This document shows positions 25,783 to 33,257 of a stretch of 33,657 nt of DNA, piece after piece (positions within the stretch are counted from its first letter, which is position 1; each line of letters opens with the position of its first letter). Both the position numbers and the translations under genes were made by a program. Source of the stretch: Hymenobacter rubripertinctus. Lineage in GTDB: Bacteria; Bacteroidota; Bacteroidia; Cytophagales; Hymenobacteraceae. The stretch covers positions 1 to 33,657 of the forward strand of contig NZ_QYCN01000020.1 of assembly GCF_003583925.1 (NCBI RefSeq), written 5' to 3'. The notes under the pieces were generated by a model. That model did no database searches, was not told the DNA's origin, and worked only from the letters and a program-made list of their open reading frames with translations.

Positions 25783-25926
25783 AAGTGAAACATTAAAAAT
25801 CCCCTAATCCACCCTTTCACTTTGGCGAATTGAGAAGCCGAATGAGGAAGTGTCCCGCCGCTCAGTACAGCCCCGTACGCCCGCTTGGCTCTCTCATTTT
25901 TAATTCTTAATTCTCAATTTTTAATT
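25770..25926. repeat. 157-bp AT-rich inverted-repeat (MITE-like) element between mutA and mutB
   Basis: The 31-bp arms 25770-25800 and 25896-25926 are inverted copies with 25 of 31 matching positions; each contains AATTAAAAATT at its outer end and ATTAAAAAT at its inner end. The ~95-bp core has ordinary GC content. The left arm supplies the end of mutA including its stop; the right arm ends 6 bp before the mutB ATG. I see no transposase and no clear target duplication. Confidence 0.7.
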
Positions 25927-25932
25927 AAAAAA

Positions 25933-28059
25933 ATGCGCCCCGACTTCTCCCAGATAGCCTACGACGCCGCCCAGCTGCCCGCGCCGGCCGCTGCTCCCAC
26001 TTCCGATACCACCACCACGCCCGAGGGCATCACGCTCAAGCCGTTCTACACGGCCGCCGATGTGCAGCACCTGAGCCACCTGGGCTTCGGGGCGGGCATC
26101 GCGCCTTATCTGCGCGGGCCGTACAGCTCGATGTATGTGCAGAAACCCTGGACGGTGCGCCAGTACGCGGGTTTTAGCACGGCCGAGGAAAGCAACGCCT
26201 TCTACCGCCGCAACCTGGCCGGCGGGCAAAAGGGCCTGAGCGTGGCCTTCGATTTGGCCACCCACCGGGGCTACGACTCCGACCACCCCCGGGTGGAGGG
26301 CGACGTGGGCAAGGCCGGCGTGGCCATCGATTCGGTGGAGGATATGAAGCTGCTGTTCGATGAGATTCCGCTCGACCAGATGTCGGTGAGCATGACCATG
26401 AACGGGGCCGTGCTGCCCATTATGGCCTTTTACATTGTGGCGGCCGAGGAGCAGGGCGTGGGGCCGGAGAAGCTGGCGGGCACCATTCAGAACGATATTC
26501 TGAAGGAGTTCATGGTGCGCAACACCTACATCTACCCGCCGCTGCCGAGCATGCGCATCATTGCCGATATTTTCGAATACACGGCCGCCCACATGCCCAA
26601 GTTCAACTCCATCAGCATCTCGGGCTACCACATGCAGGAGGCCGGTGCCACCGCCGACCTGGAGCTGGCCTACACGCTGGCCGACGGCCTGGAGTACGTG
26701 CGGGCCGGCCTAGCGGCGGGGCTCAAGATTGATGATTTCGCGCCCCGGCTGTCTTTTTTCTGGGCCATTGGCATGAACCACTTCATGGAAATAGCCAAGC
26801 TCCGGGCCGGCCGCCTGCTGTGGGCCAAGCTCATTCAGCAGTTCAACCCGCAGAACCCGAAAAGCCTGGCCCTGCGCACCCACTGCCAGACCTCGGGCTA
26901 CTCGCTCACCGAGCAGGACCCGTTCAATAACGTGGCCCGCACGGCCGTGGAGGCCATGGCGGCCGTGCTCGGCGGCACCCAGAGCCTGCACACCAACGCC
27001 CTCGACGAAGCCATTGCCCTGCCCACCGACTTCTCGGCCCGCATTGCCCGCAATACCCAGCTGTATTTGCAGCACGAAACCGACGTAACCCGCGTGGTGG
27101 ACCCCTGGGGCGGCTCCTACTACGTGGAAACCCTCACCCACGAACTGGCCGACAAGGCCTGGGCCCTGATGGCCGAAGTGGAGGAGCTGGGCGGCATGGC
27201 CAAGGCCATCGAAACCGGCCTACCCAAAATGCGCATCGAGGAAGCCGCCGCCCGCAAACAGGCCCGCATCGACTCGAACAAGGAAATTGTGGTGGGCGTG
27301 AACCGCTACCGCCCCTCCGAGGAGCAGCCAATCGACGTGCTCGACATCGACAACGCGGCCGTCCGCGAGTCGCAGATTGCCCGCTTGCAGCATACCAAAG
27401 CCAACCGCGACGAAACCGCCGTGCAGGCGGCGCTAACGGCCCTCACGGATGCGGCCCGTGACGAGAACGGCAACCTGCTGGCCTTGGCCGTGGATGCGGC
27501 CCGCTTGCGCGCCACGCTGGGCGAGATTTCGGATGCTTTGGAGAAGGTGTACGGCCGCCACCAGGCTACCATCCGGGCTATTTCGGGCGTTTATTCGCAG
27601 GAGATGAGCTACGACGAGCAGTTTGCCAAGGCCCGCGAGGCGGCCGATGCCTTTGCCGTGCGCGAAGGCCGCCGCCCCCGCATGATGGTGGCCAAAATGG
27701 GCCAGGACGGCCACGACCGGGGCTCCAAAATCATTGCCACCTCCTTCGCCGACGTGGGGTTCGACGTGGACATTGCGCCCCTGTTCCAGACCCCCGACGA
27801 GGTGGCCCGCCAAGCGGCCGAAAACGACGTGCACGTAGTAGGCGTGAGCAGCCTGGCCGCCGGCCACAAAACCCTGATTCCTCAGCTGCTCGCGGAGCTC
27901 AAGCAACTCGACCGCGCCGATATCCTCGTTATTGCCGGCGGCGTCATCCCGGCCCAGGACTACCAGTTTCTCTTCGATGCCGGTGTGGCCGGCGTGTACG
28001 GCCCCGGCACCGTCATTGCCGTAGCGGCGCAGGAGATTTTGGGGAAGTTGGGGGAGTAG
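25933..28059 (+). CDS. mutB: Methylmalonyl-CoA mutase, large (alpha) subunit
   Basis: Catalytic AdoCbl enzyme (also called scpA) interconverting succinyl-CoA and (R)-methylmalonyl-CoA in propionate metabolism. The 708-residue product has the TIM-barrel with [27 protein letters not shown] (CoA entry), [39 protein letters not shown] and a C-terminal B12 domain with [11 protein letters not shown] (cobalamin His ligand) and [14 protein letters not shown]. The start is ATG at 25933 after an AT-rich leader. Its last 47 codons from DILVIAGGV are duplicated at 29540-29683 with 65 bp identical, so this 3' end may itself have been exchanged during island formation. The predicted C-terminus, EILGKLGE, is intact. 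Confidence 0.97.
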   Translation: MRPDFSQIAYDAAQLPAPAAAPTSDTTTTPEGITLKPFYTAADVQHLSHLGFGAGIAPYLRGPYSSMYVQKPWTVRQYAGFSTAEESNAFYRRNLAGGQKGLSVAFDLATHRGYDSDHPRVEGDVGKAGVAIDSVEDMKLLFDEIPLDQMSVSMTMNGAVLPIMAFYIVAAEEQGVGPEKLAGTIQNDILKEFMVRNTYIYPPLPSMRIIADIFEYTAAHMPKFNSISISGYHMQEAGATADLELAYTLADGLEYVRAGLAAGLKIDDFAPRLSFFWAIGMNHFMEIAKLRAGRLLWAKLIQQFNPQNPKSLALRTHCQTSGYSLTEQDPFNNVARTAVEAMAAVLGGTQSLHTNALDEAIALPTDFSARIARNTQLYLQHETDVTRVVDPWGGSYYVETLTHELADKAWALMAEVEELGGMAKAIETGLPKMRIEEAAARKQARIDSNKEIVVGVNRYRPSEEQPIDVLDIDNAAVRESQIARLQHTKANRDETAVQAALTALTDAARDENGNLLALAVDAARLRATLGEISDALEKVYGRHQATIRAISGVYSQEMSYDEQFAKAREAADAFAVREGRRPRMMVAKMGQDGHDRGSKIIATSFADVGFDVDIAPLFQTPDEVARQAAENDVHVVGVSSLAAGHKTLIPQLLAELKQLDRADILVIAGGVIPAQDYQFLFDAGVAGVYGPGTVIAVAAQEILGKLGE

Positions 28060-28086
28060 ATTCCTTCTGTTAAATCACATATCATT

Positions 28087-29028
28087 ATGGACCCAATTAA
28101 CGCTGGCTTAGCTATTGCCACAACAGGCACAGCTTTATTAGGAGCAAAAGCAGCTTCCCCAATTATCATCGCTCTCTTAGATAAATTATCGGAAGCCTCA
28201 GGTATCATATTCAAACCTTGGCAAATTCGCCGTAATGCTCTCGCCGAAGCTGATGCCGCAACTATAAAAGCTGCCGCTGATATTAGAATCGGTTTAATGA
28301 AAAGCAATTTTGATCAAAATGCGCAAGAGCTTATTTTAAGAGCTGAAGCAACGCGTATGATACAAGCTATGCGCGAACAGCAAAACATTGATACTATTGT
28401 CTATAATGCTTTAGAAAATATAAACGAGAAGGCACCTATAGATGAGATAGACGCGGATTGGGTAAATAATTTTTTCGATAAAGCCAGGCTTTTTTCTAAC
28501 GAAGATATACAGAACCTTTGGTCGCAGATTTTAGCAGGCGAGATTAATAGGCCAAGTACATTCTCTCGCAGAACTATTAACACTTTATCGGACCTCGATA
28601 AAGAAGATGCAGAATTATTCAGAAATCTTTGTTCATTTACAGTTAAAGACGAAGAAGGAGAAAATATAGCCATAATTCTTAATGTAAACGGCGATATATA
28701 TAAAGAACAAAAAATAAATTATACGGCTATTTCTCATTTAGATAGCATAGGCTTGATAAACCTTGAACACGGAAGAGGTGTTGCTATTCCATTCAATGAA
28801 AACAAACGCAAATTCACATATTTTGAAAATGAAATAAATATTTCATTGCGTGATGATAGTGAAAACAAACGAATTAATTTAAATATAGGATTTGTAGTTT
28901 TGACCAAAGTTGGACAAGAGTTATCTAAGATATCTCAACCTGTTGAGAATATTAATTTTATAGATTATTTAGCAAACAATTGGAGTGACATGATATTTAA
29001 TGCAAGCAAAAAGGACTTGCCGCAATAA
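28087..29028 (+). CDS. DUF2806-like protein, AT-rich and probably acquired
   Basis: The 313-residue product matches my memory of the DUF2806 family: IDADWVNNFFDKARLFSNEDIQNLWSQILAGEINRPSTFSRRTINTL at about residues 121-168 is the characteristic block (W-x-N-F-F ... LW-x-ILAGEI-x-P). Function of the family is not established; members often turn up in variable or defence-type regions. An N-terminal Gly/Ala-rich hydrophobic stretch (5-40) could insert in a membrane, followed by a long charged helix (~45-110). The C-terminal half looks like a winged-helix or beta-rich sensor (LDSIGLINLEHGRGVAIPF). Base composition is strikingly AT-rich, unlike mutB before it and X1 after it, which points to horizontal transfer. 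The start is ATG at 28087, 28 bp after mutB. Confidence 0.85.
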   Translation: MDPINAGLAIATTGTALLGAKAASPIIIALLDKLSEASGIIFKPWQIRRNALAEADAATIKAAADIRIGLMKSNFDQNAQELILRAEATRMIQAMREQQNIDTIVYNALENINEKAPIDEIDADWVNNFFDKARLFSNEDIQNLWSQILAGEINRPSTFSRRTINTLSDLDKEDAELFRNLCSFTVKDEEGENIAIILNVNGDIYKEQKINYTAISHLDSIGLINLEHGRGVAIPFNENKRKFTYFENEINISLRDDSENKRINLNIGFVVLTKVGQELSKISQPVENINFIDYLANNWSDMIFNASKKDLPQ

Positions 29029-29042
29029 TTATTATAAAAACC

Positions 29043-29387
29043 ATGCTCATCCCCACCCACGACCAACTCGACGCCGACATTGACTACTTCGCTACCGACC
29101 CCAACGGCCACATCCTGCACTTAGCTTCGGGCGGCGGGGTGCTGCCGGGCTCGGTAGCCGCCTCGCATACCGATTTGCTGGCGCTGCACCAGCATTTCCT
29201 GACGCGGCCGGAAACCGGGGCGGCGCAGCTGGCGGAAGGCGTCGATACGGCCGAAGCATCCGGCGCGGCCCGCTACGTGCCCCTATTGACGGCCAGTTAT
29301 CTGTCGTTCACCATTCCGGCGACACCAAAACACCTGCGCCAGCAATACCTGACTTACTGTTCGGGGGCATCAAGCGGTAAGCGATAG
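29043..29387 (+). CDS. X-family protein X1 (short, possibly truncated paralogue of X2)
   Basis: I do not know this family. Residues ~10-60 align with X2 at 31350: DIDYFATDPNGHILHLASGGGVLPGSVAAS against DIDWFAADKDGRILHLASAGGVLPESVAAS, then LLALHQHFL against LLLLHQYFL. After that the two diverge; X1 lacks the ARPAVPLLLTELPPELAQLLH tail of X2 and ends at 114 residues, so it may be truncated or recombined. No signal or membrane segment is visible. It is GC-rich like the chromosome, in sharp contrast with the AT-rich gene 14 bp upstream. A small cytoplasmic protein of this 'D-W/Y-F-A-x-D-x-x-G' style could be an immunity- or sensor-type protein, but that is a guess. Confidence 0.7.
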   Translation: MLIPTHDQLDADIDYFATDPNGHILHLASGGGVLPGSVAASHTDLLALHQHFLTRPETGAAQLAEGVDTAEASGAARYVPLLTASYLSFTIPATPKHLRQQYLTYCSGASSGKR

Positions 29388-29531
29388 GTAGGCATCAAGT
29401 GTATATGTATTAGCTAATAGCTCCCTCAATGGCCGCATACAGGGCCTTTTCGGCGTTGCCGCGTGTATATGTAGTGCATATGTATTAGCACATCTGCCGA
29501 GCCAACTGTAACTTGAGCCGTTGCTGCTCCA
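29388..29531. other. Short intergenic stretch with near-identical 16-bp direct repeats
   Basis: GTGTATATGTATTAGC (29399-29414) recurs as GTGCATATGTATTAGC (29474-29489), 15 of 16 matching, and GTGTATATGTA occurs again at 29463. They lie between X1 and the displaced mutB end and may mark a recombination or regulatory site. No gene is seen. Confidence 0.5.
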
Positions 29532-29683
29532 ACCGCGAAGATATCCTCGTTATTGCCGGCGGCGTCATCCCGGCCCAGGACTACCAGTTTCTCTTCGATG
29601 CCGGCGTGGCCGGCGTGTACGGCCCCGGCACCGTGATTGCCATTGCCGCCCAGGAGATTCTGACGAAGCTGGAGGAATCGTAA
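29532..29683 (+). pseudogene. Displaced mutB 3' end (last ~47 codons)
   Basis: From 29540 the sequence repeats mutB from codon '[17 protein letters not shown]' to the stop. Bases 29540-29604 are identical to 27919-27983 (65 bp); then differences appear, and the end reads [13 protein letters not shown] versus [12 protein letters not shown]. The preceding codons, NRE, are a plausible mutB reading (mutB has DRA there). Further upstream, homology is lost. It has no start codon of its own and is a fragment, not a gene. The ATPase gene starts 11 bp after its stop, just as the DUF2806-like gene starts 27 bp after the real mutB. Confidence 0.93.
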
Positions 29684-29694
29684 TATCTTTCATT

Positions 29695-30939
29695 ATGACT
29701 GAACGCCTCATCATCCGCAACTTTGCCGGGCTCGATAATATTGATATCGAGCTTGGGCGAATCAATATTTTCATCGGCCCGCAGGCTAGTGGAAAGAGCG
29801 TGTGCGTGAAGTGTCTGTATTTCTTTAAAGGCTGCATTAATAGTTTGCTTCGCCAAGCTATCCAGCCGCAGTTTGTAGTTGAAGACCTAGCAACCCTCTT
29901 CGCGGCAGGGTTTAGGGTCATGTTCGAGCCCACGGCTTTTCAGTCAGACTCCCTGTTACGCTATTCGAATGGCGACAATTTTATTCAGTTGTCGGGTAAT
30001 GCCGCGCAGCTGAATGTCACCTATTCTCATTTCTATGCGGACCTTTTCAGCAGAGCAAAACAGGCAGTAGCGTCGCGCCCGAACTCCTCCCCTGAGGAGG
30101 CGGCTTTTGCCGACACCGCCTTATACATGCGGTTCAAACAGTCGGCCGCCCAAACGCTGGGGCTTTTTGGGACCAGTACGCTGCTTTTCGTGCCGGCTAG
30201 CCGGGCGGCTTATACTGTTGTCGACGAGCCCCGTTTGGATACTCCTTTCTCATCAGATCATTTCATCAACTATTTCCGCCCCTTCTATAATGCGTTTCGG
30301 CGCAACGAACCTACGACTGGCCAGGAGCTGGGCAATTCGTTAATAAACAAGCTTACCAACGACGTGTTAGGGGCCGAATTCAGACGGGAGGAGGAAGAGG
30401 AGTTTCTTGTGCAGGCTCGCGGAAACAGAACGCCTCTCCACATTACCTCATCCGGCCAACAGGAGGTCTTGCCGGTAGTTCTTACCCTCCGTTACCTGTC
30501 CCTAGCGGCCCGCCGCGAACCAGAGGTTGCTATTATAGAAGAGCCCGAGGCCCACTTGCACCCTACAGCCCAAAATGCCTTAGCTCAACTAATGGCGGCT
30601 GTCTACAATACGCGGAAGGCACCCCTACAATTATTCCTCACTACGCACACACCCTATCTGTTAACGGCTTTCAATAATCTGATTTATGCAGGCCAATTGG
30701 CTCAGTCTCTTCCTGAAGGCTCCCCCAATCTGGCTCAATTAGAGGCGACTGTACCTGCTGCGTTGCGGTTACAGATCGGGGATTTTCGAGTATACGCCTT
30801 GGAAAATGGGCAAGCTTCTCTACTGATCGACAACGAATTAGGATTGCTCAGAGCTGACACGCTTGATAAAGTATCTGATATAACGGCTGAGCAATTCGGG
30901 GACCTTATGGCGCTAGACCCTTCTACTTACGCAGAATGA
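29695..30939 (+). CDS. AAA/ABC-type ATPase (AAA_21/OLD-like, no TOPRIM), candidate defence protein
   Basis: The 414-residue product is an SMC/ABC-like ATPase of the kind common in anti-phage systems. It starts MTERLIIRNFAGL, then Walker A GPQASGKS (28-35). The FVPASRAAY stretch (165-173) is typical of this family. The signature-like SSGQQE is at 252-257, Walker B AIIEEPEAHLHP at 279-290 and the switch His in TTHTPYLL at ~318. The domain is split by ~200 variable residues, as in OLD-family ATPases, but no TOPRIM nuclease domain follows; the last ~80 residues are unassigned. I use the ATG at 29695; the longer open frame would read through the mutB remnant in the wrong frame. It overlaps the next gene by ATGA. 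GC content is lower than in core genes. Confidence 0.9.
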   Translation: MTERLIIRNFAGLDNIDIELGRINIFIGPQASGKSVCVKCLYFFKGCINSLLRQAIQPQFVVEDLATLFAAGFRVMFEPTAFQSDSLLRYSNGDNFIQLSGNAAQLNVTYSHFYADLFSRAKQAVASRPNSSPEEAAFADTALYMRFKQSAAQTLGLFGTSTLLFVPASRAAYTVVDEPRLDTPFSSDHFINYFRPFYNAFRRNEPTTGQELGNSLINKLTNDVLGAEFRREEEEEFLVQARGNRTPLHITSSGQQEVLPVVLTLRYLSLAARREPEVAIIEEPEAHLHPTAQNALAQLMAAVYNTRKAPLQLFLTTHTPYLLTAFNNLIYAGQLAQSLPEGSPNLAQLEATVPAALRLQIGDFRVYALENGQASLLIDNELGLLRADTLDKVSDITAEQFGDLMALDPSTYAE

Positions 30940-31346
30940 ATATTCCGCCAATCACTCCTGTTAAGCACCCCATTATCTCCGTCAAAACACCCCGCGCAAC
31001 CAGCACCTTCACTCTGCTCAATCCGCGACGTTTGGCCGTAACCGTATTGGAGCCGGAACAGTTTTTTCCGATTGGGGAGTTGAATTGCGACTTTGTTTTT
31101 CAGGCTCCCGAAGCGCCGGCTGAAATTTACGTGGAACTGAAAGGCAGCAACTTCCCGCACGCCCTCGACCAACTGGCTCATACCATGCGGTTGTTAAAAT
31201 CGTCTTTACGCCCGAAGCATTGCTTCGTAGTGATTCGTCGCTCACCAAGCATGGATGCCAAAATGCAACGGCTTCTGTTGGACTTTGGTCGGCGGAACAA
31301 CTGTACTATCCGGACCAAAACGCAACACTGCGAGCATTACATTTAA
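30936..31346 (+). CDS. Small PD-(D/E)XK-like putative nuclease paired with the ATPase
   Basis: The 136-residue product has no family I can name. It contains a pattern fitting the PD-(D/E)XK nuclease core: D52 in NCDFVFQ, then after a beta-like stretch E67 and K69 in IYVELKG, and a following helix with Q79 (ALDQLAHTM), i.e. D-x14-E-x-K-x9-Q. A hydrophobic strand HCFVVI follows. The start ATG at 30936 overlaps the ATPase stop (ATGA), so translation is coupled and the two proteins probably act together. X2 starts 3 bp after its stop. The assignment as nuclease is inference from motif order and spacing; alternatives are a non-catalytic adaptor with the same fold. Confidence 0.75.
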   Translation: MNIPPITPVKHPIISVKTPRATSTFTLLNPRRLAVTVLEPEQFFPIGELNCDFVFQAPEAPAEIYVELKGSNFPHALDQLAHTMRLLKSSLRPKHCFVVIRRSPSMDAKMQRLLLDFGRRNNCTIRTKTQHCEHYI

Positions 31347-31349
31347 GAT

Positions 31350-31784
31350 ATGTGCATCTCCGACATCGACCAAGAAATTTCTGATATTGATTGGTTTGCT
31401 GCCGACAAGGATGGGCGCATTCTGCATTTGGCTTCGGCTGGGGGAGTATTGCCGGAATCAGTAGCGGCTTCGCAACAGAATCTGCTTTTGTTGCATCAGT
31501 ACTTCCTGGAACTTCCAGAGGCAGGAACAGCTATTATGGCCATTGAACCTAAATCTGGAATCAGGTATGACAGCTTCCTGCGCTACGCAAGGCGGGGCTT
31601 ATACTCCTTCGACAAGGTCGATCTACATAACCGCTTGGATTCGCGCTACCAGCTGGTGGCCCGCCCGGCGGTGCCGCTGCTGCTAACCGAACTGCCCCCG
31701 GAGCTGGCGCAGCTGCTGCACCGCACCCAACTGCCCGGCTCGGTAGCGAACCTCGCCGGCCTCCAGGTGGCGGATATTACCTGA
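31350..31784 (+). CDS. X-family protein X2 (144 aa), third gene of the ATPase operon
   Basis: This is the longer member of the uncharacterised family shared with X1. Residues 11-58 (ISDIDWFAADKDGRILHLASAGG...LLLLHQYFLELPEAG) are the conserved block. The C-terminal part, ARPAVPLLLTELPPELAQLLHRTQLPGSVANLAGLQVADIT, is hydrophobic-acidic and absent from X1. There is no signal peptide or membrane segment. Composition changes within the gene: the first two thirds are moderately AT-rich like the ATPase, while the last ~150 bp are as GC-rich as the chromosome, suggesting a recombination junction near 31640. The ATG at 31350 lies 3 bp after the nuclease-like gene, so it is cotranscribed. It may be a regulator or immunity protein of the pair, or merely the flanking core gene. 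Confidence 0.8.
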   Translation: MCISDIDQEISDIDWFAADKDGRILHLASAGGVLPESVAASQQNLLLLHQYFLELPEAGTAIMAIEPKSGIRYDSFLRYARRGLYSFDKVDLHNRLDSRYQLVARPAVPLLLTELPPELAQLLHRTQLPGSVANLAGLQVADIT

Positions 31785-31810
31785 GGACTGGGCTACGGCC
31801 GTCCGGTACA

Positions 31811-31860
31811 CGCCAACGCCCCGCCTCCCGGCAAACCGGAGGGCGGGGCGTTGGGCGTTT
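31811..31860 (+). terminator. Hairpin terminator after X2
   Basis: A long GC-rich stem (CGCCAACGCCCCGCCTCCCGG against CCGGAGGGCGGGGCGTTGGGCG, slightly imperfect) around CAAA is followed by TTT. It lies 26 bp after X2 and before the convergent ankyrin gene. The T-tract is short. Confidence 0.7.
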
Positions 31861-31879
31861 CGGGAGGAGCGGGTTGGGG

Positions 31880-32359
31880 CTACTCGGGCAGTACCGTCAG
31901 GGCGTGGTCGTTGCCTTTTTGGCGGGCCAGGTCGCGGGCCGATTGGCCTTTGTTGTCGCGCAGGGTCGCGTCGGCCCCGGCGGCGAGGAGCAGATCCAGG
32001 AACTCGTGGCGGCCGAACAGCACGGCGAACATGAGGGCCGTGCTGCCCTCGCCGTTGCGGGCGTTGAGCGCGGCCCCGTGGTCGAGCAGCAGCTGGGCCA
32101 TGCCGGTATGGCCCTTGAACGCGACGCCCATCAGCACGGTATTGCCGCCGCCAACGGGCTGGTTGGGGTTGGCCCCGCCGGCGAGCAGGGCGCGGGTGGC
32201 GTCGAGGTGGGCATCGTAGGTGGCCAGCACGAGGGGCGTGAAGCCGCGGCCGTCGGGGGCGTTGGCATCGGCCCCTTCGGCCAGCAGGCGTTCAATGGCA
32301 GGCACATCGCCGGAGCGGGCGGCGGTAATTAACTGGTCGTGGAGGGCCGTGGCAGACAT
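31880..32359 (-). CDS. Ankyrin-repeat protein
   Basis: The 159-residue product consists almost wholly of ankyrin repeats, a protein-protein interaction scaffold. About four to five repeats are visible: LITAARSGDVPAIERLLAEGADAN, TPLVLATYDAHLDATRALLAGGANPN, TVLMGVAFKGHTGMAQLLLDHGAALN, TALMFAVLFGRHEFLDLLLAAGADAT and a capping SARDLARQKGN. There is no signal peptide, so it is probably cytoplasmic. In Bacteroidota such small proteins are often found near catalase genes, but none is present here and the partner is unknown. It is convergent with the island, which ends just before it. Confidence 0.92.
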   Translation of the reverse strand: MSATALHDQLITAARSGDVPAIERLLAEGADANAPDGRGFTPLVLATYDAHLDATRALLAGGANPNQPVGGGNTVLMGVAFKGHTGMAQLLLDHGAALNARNGEGSTALMFAVLFGRHEFLDLLLAAGADATLRDNKGQSARDLARQKGNDHALTVLPE

Positions 32360-33257
32360 AAGCGGGTTGGACTGATTGAGGGCGGCCGGTTGAAAGCAAC
32401 GTGCCGCCGGAAAGCGCGAAGGGACACCGTATCGGATTATTCCTTACGGACTACCCAGGCCCCTCATACGGCTGAAGTGCGCCAGGGATTCCGGCCCGGT
32501 GCCGTCGGCAAGGTACGCTCCTATGCCCCGGCCAACCCTGCCCCGGCTGGCACCAGCGCCCACCAGCGCCCGGCGGCGGACTCAGCCAGCACAACCAGCA
32601 GCCAGAGTAGCCTGACGTGCCGGTAAAGCGGCCCGCAGAGCAAGCCCCGAAAGAGCGATTCTCAAGTCGGGGTACCCTATCCGTTCTGGCGTTGCGCCGC
32701 CTGATGCGCCGCCTGATGCGCGGCAGGAAAAGAAGCAAGGGAGCCGGATAACGAGACGTAGACCCCAACCCGGGAACCACTCCAGTTAGCCCGACGTAGG
32801 GGTGGGGCTCCGCAACCCGGGGTATCCAGGAAAAAAAACCGATGAACTCCCCCAATCGCCGGTTGAGCTGCCGGCGGGCACGCCCTCCCCCCCCTTCCGC
32901 CCGCCCCTCCCTGCCACCACCTGCCAGGGGCTCAGCATCTGGGAGAGTATCGGCGAAAAAAACGTGCTAACCCCACACGTCTGGAGAGTAGCGGCGAAAA
33001 AATAGTGGTAACCCCACACATCTGGAGAGTAGCGGCGAAAAAATAGTGCTGACCCCACCAGAATTTTCCGGGCGTGGCCCACTGCTTGGCAGCCGGCACG
33101 CGTGCGGCTTTCGGGCTCAGTTGGGCCAGTACCCACCCGGGCGCGCGCGGCGGCCGACCGCCCCAGCAGCACTTGGCGTGTTTGCGTTGCGGGGCCAGCC
33201 CGTTTCATCCGGGCGTTGGGCTTCAGGCGACGGCTAGTTGGCCTACTCTTACTACTC
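32360..33257. other. Gene-poor interval with tandem repeats
   Basis: About 900 bp without a supportable gene. Frames on both strands lack motifs and change character often. Contents: a doubled GCCGCCTGATGC near 32697-32722, C-rich tracts around 32880-32930, and a 41-bp three-copy tandem repeat at 32936-33059. A minus-strand segment around 32540-32650 encodes a short hydrophobic stretch with no start or context, possibly gene debris. Confidence 0.55.
32936..33059. repeat. 41-bp tandem repeat, three copies
   Basis: Copies start at 32936 (42 bp), 32978 and 33019 (41 bp each) with a shared core CTGGAGAGTAGCGGCGAAAA followed by A/T-rich and ACCCCAC sequence. Copies 2 and 3 are nearly identical; copy 1 is more diverged. 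There are no variable spacers, so this is not CRISPR. Confidence 0.9.

Noticed and set aside
29521..29694. N-terminal extension of the ATPase gene reading through the mutB remnant
   Set aside because: The extra residues are an off-frame, arginine-rich translation of the mutB fragment; the ATG at 29695 gives the normal ATPase N-terminus just before the first beta strand.
28060..31784. Prophage or integrative element with its own integrase
   Set aside because: No integrase, recombinase, transposase or phage structural gene is visible, so recombination between flanks or an external enzyme is a better explanation than a self-mobile element.
32451..33240. Several open frames between the ankyrin and flavoprotein genes
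   Set aside because: They overlap on both strands, run through tandem repeats, are Pro/Arg/Ser-rich and show no motif; at most decayed gene debris around 32540-32650.
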